Positions 15,954-19,239 of a stretch of 19,239 bases of DNA are shown piece after piece. The stretch comes from Pseudomonadota bacterium (GTDB taxonomy: Bacteria > Pseudomonadota > Alphaproteobacteria > Sphingomonadales > Sphingomonadaceae). The translations under genes and the position numbers were made by a program. The notes under the pieces were generated by a model. The model was not told the origin of the DNA. It did not search any database and saw only the letters and a list, made by a program, of their open reading frames with translations. Location of the stretch: NCBI GenBank assembly GCA_029781465.1, contig JAKOWQ010000057.1, positions 1-19,239 of the forward strand, written 5' to 3'. Within the stretch, counting starts at the first letter, position 1. Every line of letters begins with the position of its first letter.

Positions 15954-16196
15954 TTACATCTTCTTCTCAGCGTCGGCGGCAGCGGCGTCAGCAGCAGCGG
16001 CATCGGCCGGAGCAGCAGCGTCGGTGGCGGCCGGAGCAGCAGCGTCGGTCGCGGCGTCGGTGGCAGCGTCGGTCGCGGCTTCGGTGGCGGCGTCGGTGGC
16101 AGCTTCGGTAGCGGCTTCTTCAGCCGGCTTTTCGCCGCAGGCCGAGAGGGTCAGAGCGGCGCCAGCAGCGGCGGCGGCGAGAACGATCTTGCGCAT
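15954..16196 (-). CDS. small Ala-rich repeat lipoprotein
   Basis: 80 residues. The signal peptide MRKIVLAAAAAGAALTLSAC ends in an LSAC lipobox with Cys20 as the lipidation site. The mature part is almost entirely Ala, Thr, Asp, Glu and Pro, built from four-residue units AATD/AATE (about residues 27-50) and then AAAP/AADA variants, ending in EKKM. At DNA level this is a degenerate 12-base tandem repeat at about 15990-16120. The period-four acidic pattern would place charges on one side of a helix, so a rod-like periplasmic spacer is possible; function unknown. The ATG at 16196 is preceded by AAGGA at ten bases. Its own promoter (16276-16303) and terminator mark it as a single-gene unit. Confidence 0.85.
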   Translation of the reverse strand: MRKIVLAAAAAGAALTLSACGEKPAEEAATEAATDAATEAATDAATDAATDAAAPAATDAAAPADAAAADAAAADAEKKM

Positions 16197-16275
16197 GAAT
16201 CGATAATCCTTGAACAGCGAGTGGACCACGCACGGCATCCTTCACACAGGGCGAAAGGCGCCGGGCGGAAAGCCA

Positions 16276-16303
16276 ACCTTATCGGTAGACTTCGACGCGT
16301 CAA
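16276..16303 (-). promoter_or_regulatory. candidate promoter of the Ala-rich lipoprotein gene
   Basis: On the minus strand TTGACG (16303-16298), 16 bases, TAAGGT (16281-16276). The -35 is near consensus and the -10 is weaker. The leader would be about 75 bases. Confidence 0.5.
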
Positions 16304-16349
16304 ATAATAGGCTTCGCCGGGCGATGCAAGCGATTGTCGTCAAGCCGCC

Positions 16350-16378
16350 TTCAGGTGGCGGAATTCCGCCGTTACAAT
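16350..16378 (+). promoter_or_regulatory. candidate polA promoter with a central palindrome
   Basis: TTCAGG (16350-16355), 17 bases, TACAAT (16373-16378). The -10 is good and the -35 poor. The spacer holds a perfect 14-base palindrome, GGCGGAATTCCGCC (16357-16370), which could be a regulator site. The gap 16197-16489 otherwise contains only the divergent lipoprotein promoter and a polA leader of about 105 bases. Confidence 0.4.
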
Positions 16379-16489
16379 GGTATGCAAGGCAATTGTGGCA
16401 GCGATATGACGGCCGCGCGGACAGGATTGCCGGTCGATTCGCCGTGCCGGCGGCTTCCACCCGGCCCGATCAGGGGCTAAACCCGCGCG

Positions 16490-19239
16490 ATGGAATCCAA
16501 GCAGCATCTCTATCTGGTCGATGGCTCGGCCTATATCTTCCGGGCCTACCACCGCCTGCCCCCGCTGACCAATCCGCAGGGCGTGCCGGTGGGCGCGGTC
16601 TATGGCTATACCACGATGCTGTGGAAACTGGCCGACGATCTGCACAAGGCCGACGGGCCGACCCACCTGGCAGTGATCCTCGATGCCTCGGGCAAGAGCT
16701 TTCGCAACGAGATTTTCCCGGCCTACAAGGCTAACCGCCCGCCGCCGCCCGAGGATCTGCGCCCCCAGTTCCCGCTGATCCGCGATGCCACCAATGCCTT
16801 TTCGCTGCCCTGCATCGAGGAACAAGGGCTTGAGGCCGACGACCTGATTGCCTCCTATGCCCGCGCCGCCTGCGAGCGCGGCTGGGACGTGACGATCGTT
16901 TCCTCCGACAAGGACCTGATGCAGCTGGTCGGACCCTGCGGGGCGGGGCGGATCGACATGCTCGATACGATGAAGCAGGCGCGGATCGGCATTCCCGAGG
17001 TTGAGGAAAAGTTTGGCGTTGCGCCGGAAAAGGTTGGCGATGTCCTGGCGTTGATGGGCGATGCGGTGGACAATGTGCCCGGCATCCGCGGGATCGGACC
17101 CAAGACCGCGACCAAACTGATCCAGGAGCACGGCAGCCTTGAAGCCGCGCTGGCCGCCGCGCCGGAAATGAAACCCTCCAAGCTGCGCGAAAGCTTGATC
17201 GAGCAGGCCGACATGGCCCGGCTCAGCCGGGTGCTGGTGGCGCTGAAGGAAGATTGCGCGCTGCCGATGGCGCTCGACGATTTCGTCCTTGGCGAAATCC
17301 CGCCCGGCCCGCTTGGCGCCTTTCTTGAGGAACACGGGTTCAACTCGCTGCTCAAGCGGCTGGGCGACGGGCGCGGCAGCCCCGAACGCAAGACCCAGCT
17401 CCATCCCGCGAAGGCGATGACGCCCGGCGCGGCTCCGGTAACCGGCGGCAACCGGCAGGCGCTGCCCGCGCTGCCGCCGATCGACCGGACAAAATACCAG
17501 ACGGTGCAGACCCGCGAGGCGCTGGAGCAGTGGATCAACCGCGCCTTTGCCGCGCGGACCGTGGCTTTCGATACCGAAACCAGCGCGCTCGATGCGATCG
17601 GCGCGGATCTGGTCGGGATCAGTCTGGCGCTCGGGCCGGGCGATGCCTGCTACGTGCCGCTGGGCCACGGCGGCACCGACATGTTTGCCGAAAAGCCGCA
17701 GCAGGTGCCGCTGGCCGATGCGCTGGCGCTGCTGAGGCCGCTGCTGGAAAGCGATGCGGTGCTCAAGGTGGGGCAGAACGCCAAATACGATCTCAACGTG
17801 CTCGCCCGCCACGGCATCGCGGTCGCCCCGATCGACGATACCATGGTGATGAGCTTCGATCTCGATGCCGGACGCAGCACGGACGGGATCGGCGGCGGCC
17901 ACGGGATGGACGAGCTGTCGCAGCGCCACCTCGATCACACCACGCTGGCCTTCAAGGATGTCTGCGGCACCGGCAAAAGCGCGATTTCCTTTGCCGAGGT
18001 GCCGGTGGAGCGCGCATGCGAATATGCCGCCGAGGACGCCGAGGTGACCTGGCGGCTGCACCGCCTGCTCAAACCGCGCCTGTCCGACGAGGCCGCGACG
18101 CGGATCTACGAGCGGGTCGATCGCCCGCTGATCCCGGTGGTGGCGCGGATGGAGCGCGAGGGGATCAAGGTTGACCGCGAGCGGCTGGCCGCGCTTTCCG
18201 CGACCTTTGCCGAGGAGATCGGCAAGCTCGAAGGCATGATCCATGGCCTGGCGGGCCAGGAATTCACCATCGGCAGCCCAAAGCAGCTGGGCGAAATCCT
18301 GTTCGACAAGCTGGGCTTCAAGGGCGGCCGCAAGAGCGCCAAGAGCGGGCAGTATTCGACCGATGTCTCGGTGCTCGAAGCGCTGGCAGGGGAGGGCGCG
18401 GAAATCGCCGCCAGGGTGCTCGAATGGCGCCAGCTGTCCAAGCTGCGCAGCACCTATACCGAGGCCTTGCAGGCGGCGATCAACCCGGCGACGGGGCGGG
18501 TCCACACCAGCTACAGCCTGGTCGGTGCGCAGACCGGGCGCCTCTCGTCGACCGATCCCAATCTCCAGAACATTCCGATCCGCACCGAGATCGGCCGCCA
18601 GATCCGCGATGCCTTCGTCGCCGAACCGGGCAATGTGATCCTCGCCGCAGACTACAGTCAGATCGAGCTGCGGCTCGCCGCACACATGGCCGATGTGCCC
18701 GAACTGAAGCAGGCGTTTGAGGCCGGGGAGGACATCCACGCCCGCACCGCGCAGGAAATGTTCGGTGAGGTCAACCGCGATACCCGCGGGCGGGCCAAGA
18801 CGGTCAACTTCGCGATACTTTACGGGATCAGCCGCTGGGGGCTGGCAGGACGGCTGGGGGTGACGCCCGAGGAGGCACAGGCCACCATCGACCTCTATTT
18901 CCAGCGCTTTCCCGGCATCCAGCGCTATATCCACGAGACTCTGGCCGCTGTGCGCGAGCGCGGCCATTCCGAAACGCTGTTCGGCCGCAAGACCTGGTTT
19001 CCGCGCATCGCCTCGCCCAATCAGGCCGAACGCCAGGGCAGCGAGCGTGCCGCGATCAACGCCCCGATCCAAGGCACTTCGGCGGATATCATCAAGCGCG
19101 CGATGGTCCGCATGATGCCCGCGCTGGAGGCGGCGGGGCTGGGGCATGTGCGGATGCTGCTGCAAGTCCACGACGAACTGGTGTTCGAACTGCCCGAGGA
19201 CGACGTGGCGCCAGCGAGCGAGGTGATCCGCACCGTGAT
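16490..19239 (+). CDS. polA: DNA polymerase I (C-terminus beyond the window)
   Basis: First 916 codons; the family is about 930 residues here, so only a short C-terminal piece is missing. Three domains are present. The 5' nuclease (1 to about 290) shows the FRAYHRLPP start, YKANRP, and the helix-hairpin segment GDAVDNVPGIRGIGPKTATK. The 3'-5' exonuclease keeps D361-T-E363 (AFDTETSALD) and the later EYAAEDAEVTWRL, so proofreading should be active, unlike in Taq. The polymerase has motif A with D721 (DYSQIELR), motif B R766...K770...F774...Y778 (KTVNFAILYG), and motif C VHDE with D895. The phenylalanine at 774 is the usual choice and excludes dideoxynucleotides. The ATG at 16490 fixes the start (MESKQHLYLVDGSAYIFRAY is family-typical); its AGGGG is rather far upstream. 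The enzyme fills Okazaki and repair gaps. Confidence 0.97.
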   Translation, partial: MESKQHLYLVDGSAYIFRAYHRLPPLTNPQGVPVGAVYGYTTMLWKLADDLHKADGPTHLAVILDASGKSFRNEIFPAYKANRPPPPEDLRPQFPLIRDATNAFSLPCIEEQGLEADDLIASYARAACERGWDVTIVSSDKDLMQLVGPCGAGRIDMLDTMKQARIGIPEVEEKFGVAPEKVGDVLALMGDAVDNVPGIRGIGPKTATKLIQEHGSLEAALAAAPEMKPSKLRESLIEQADMARLSRVLVALKEDCALPMALDDFVLGEIPPGPLGAFLEEHGFNSLLKRLGDGRGSPERKTQLHPAKAMTPGAAPVTGGNRQALPALPPIDRTKYQTVQTREALEQWINRAFAARTVAFDTETSALDAIGADLVGISLALGPGDACYVPLGHGGTDMFAEKPQQVPLADALALLRPLLESDAVLKVGQNAKYDLNVLARHGIAVAPIDDTMVMSFDLDAGRSTDGIGGGHGMDELSQRHLDHTTLAFKDVCGTGKSAISFAEVPVERACEYAAEDAEVTWRLHRLLKPRLSDEAATRIYERVDRPLIPVVARMEREGIKVDRERLAALSATFAEEIGKLEGMIHGLAGQEFTIGSPKQLGEILFDKLGFKGGRKSAKSGQYSTDVSVLEALAGEGAEIAARVLEWRQLSKLRSTYTEALQAAINPATGRVHTSYSLVGAQTGRLSSTDPNLQNIPIRTEIGRQIRDAFVAEPGNVILAADYSQIELRLAAHMADVPELKQAFEAGEDIHARTAQEMFGEVNRDTRGRAKTVNFAILYGISRWGLAGRLGVTPEEAQATIDLYFQRFPGIQRYIHETLAAVRERGHSETLFGRKTWFPRIASPNQAERQGSERAAINAPIQGTSADIIKRAMVRMMPALEAAGLGHVRMLLQVHDELVFELPEDDVAPASEVIRTV

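Noticed and set aside
13179..16196. A larger operon joining the Ala-rich lipoprotein with the kinase and dehydrogenase genes
   Set aside because: All are on the minus strand, but a strong eleven-pair terminator at 15895-15930 and a promoter-like pair at 15839-15865 separate them.
16340..19171. A 943-codon open frame on the minus strand across polA
   Set aside because: Shadow of polA, whose plus-strand frame is continuous with all catalytic motifs in register.

Overview
This 19.2 kb, GC-rich window (roughly two thirds G+C by eye) reads as chromosomal DNA of an alphaproteobacterium. The RpoB, RpoC, L10, L7/L12, GroEL and PolA sequences look like Sphingomonadales (Sphingomonadaceae or Erythrobacteraceae). 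That placement is from recollection of the families; no search was run. Almost all of it is housekeeping DNA with small accessory modules inserted between the core genes. There is no tRNA, rRNA, CRISPR array, IS element or prophage.

Layout. Positions 1-4638 (minus strand) hold the start of rpoC and all of rpoB, separated by a double-hairpin repeat. A strong sigma70-type promoter at 4858-4886 probably drives them. Running the other way, 4992-5695 is a two-gene module, a DUF2975 membrane protein and a small YozG-like Cro/CI regulator, preceded by three copies of TATCG-N5-CGATA. An isoprenylcysteine-methyltransferase-like membrane enzyme (minus) follows. rplJ-rplL (plus) comes next, with a long leader and a textbook terminator. 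In many bacteria rplJL lies directly upstream of rpoBC and is co-directional; here the two pairs are divergent and about 2.1 kb apart.

7810-9855 carries a membrane-anchored cytochrome c lipoprotein (minus) diverging from a MATE efflux transporter (plus). 9876-12000 is the groES-groEL operon with a CIRCE operator, a heat-shock/housekeeping promoter and a strong terminator. 12139-13182 encodes an exported class A beta-lactamase-fold protein that seems to lack the deacylating glutamate. It converges, with overlapping stop codons, on a two-gene minus-strand operon: an APH-type kinase fused to a DUF6285-like tail, then an acyl-CoA dehydrogenase. This pair matches the domain pairing of animal ACAD10/ACAD11 and of the bacterial Lva (levulinate/4-hydroxyvalerate) pathway, so catabolism of 4-hydroxyacyl-CoA is a reasonable hypothesis. 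A tiny Ala-rich repeat lipoprotein (minus) and the first 916 codons of polA (plus) complete the window.

The items most worth a second look are the kinase-DUF6285/dehydrogenase operon, the triple operator of the DUF2975-regulator module, the apparent CTG start of rpoC, the Glu166-less beta-lactamase homologue, and the split arrangement of rplJL and rpoBC.
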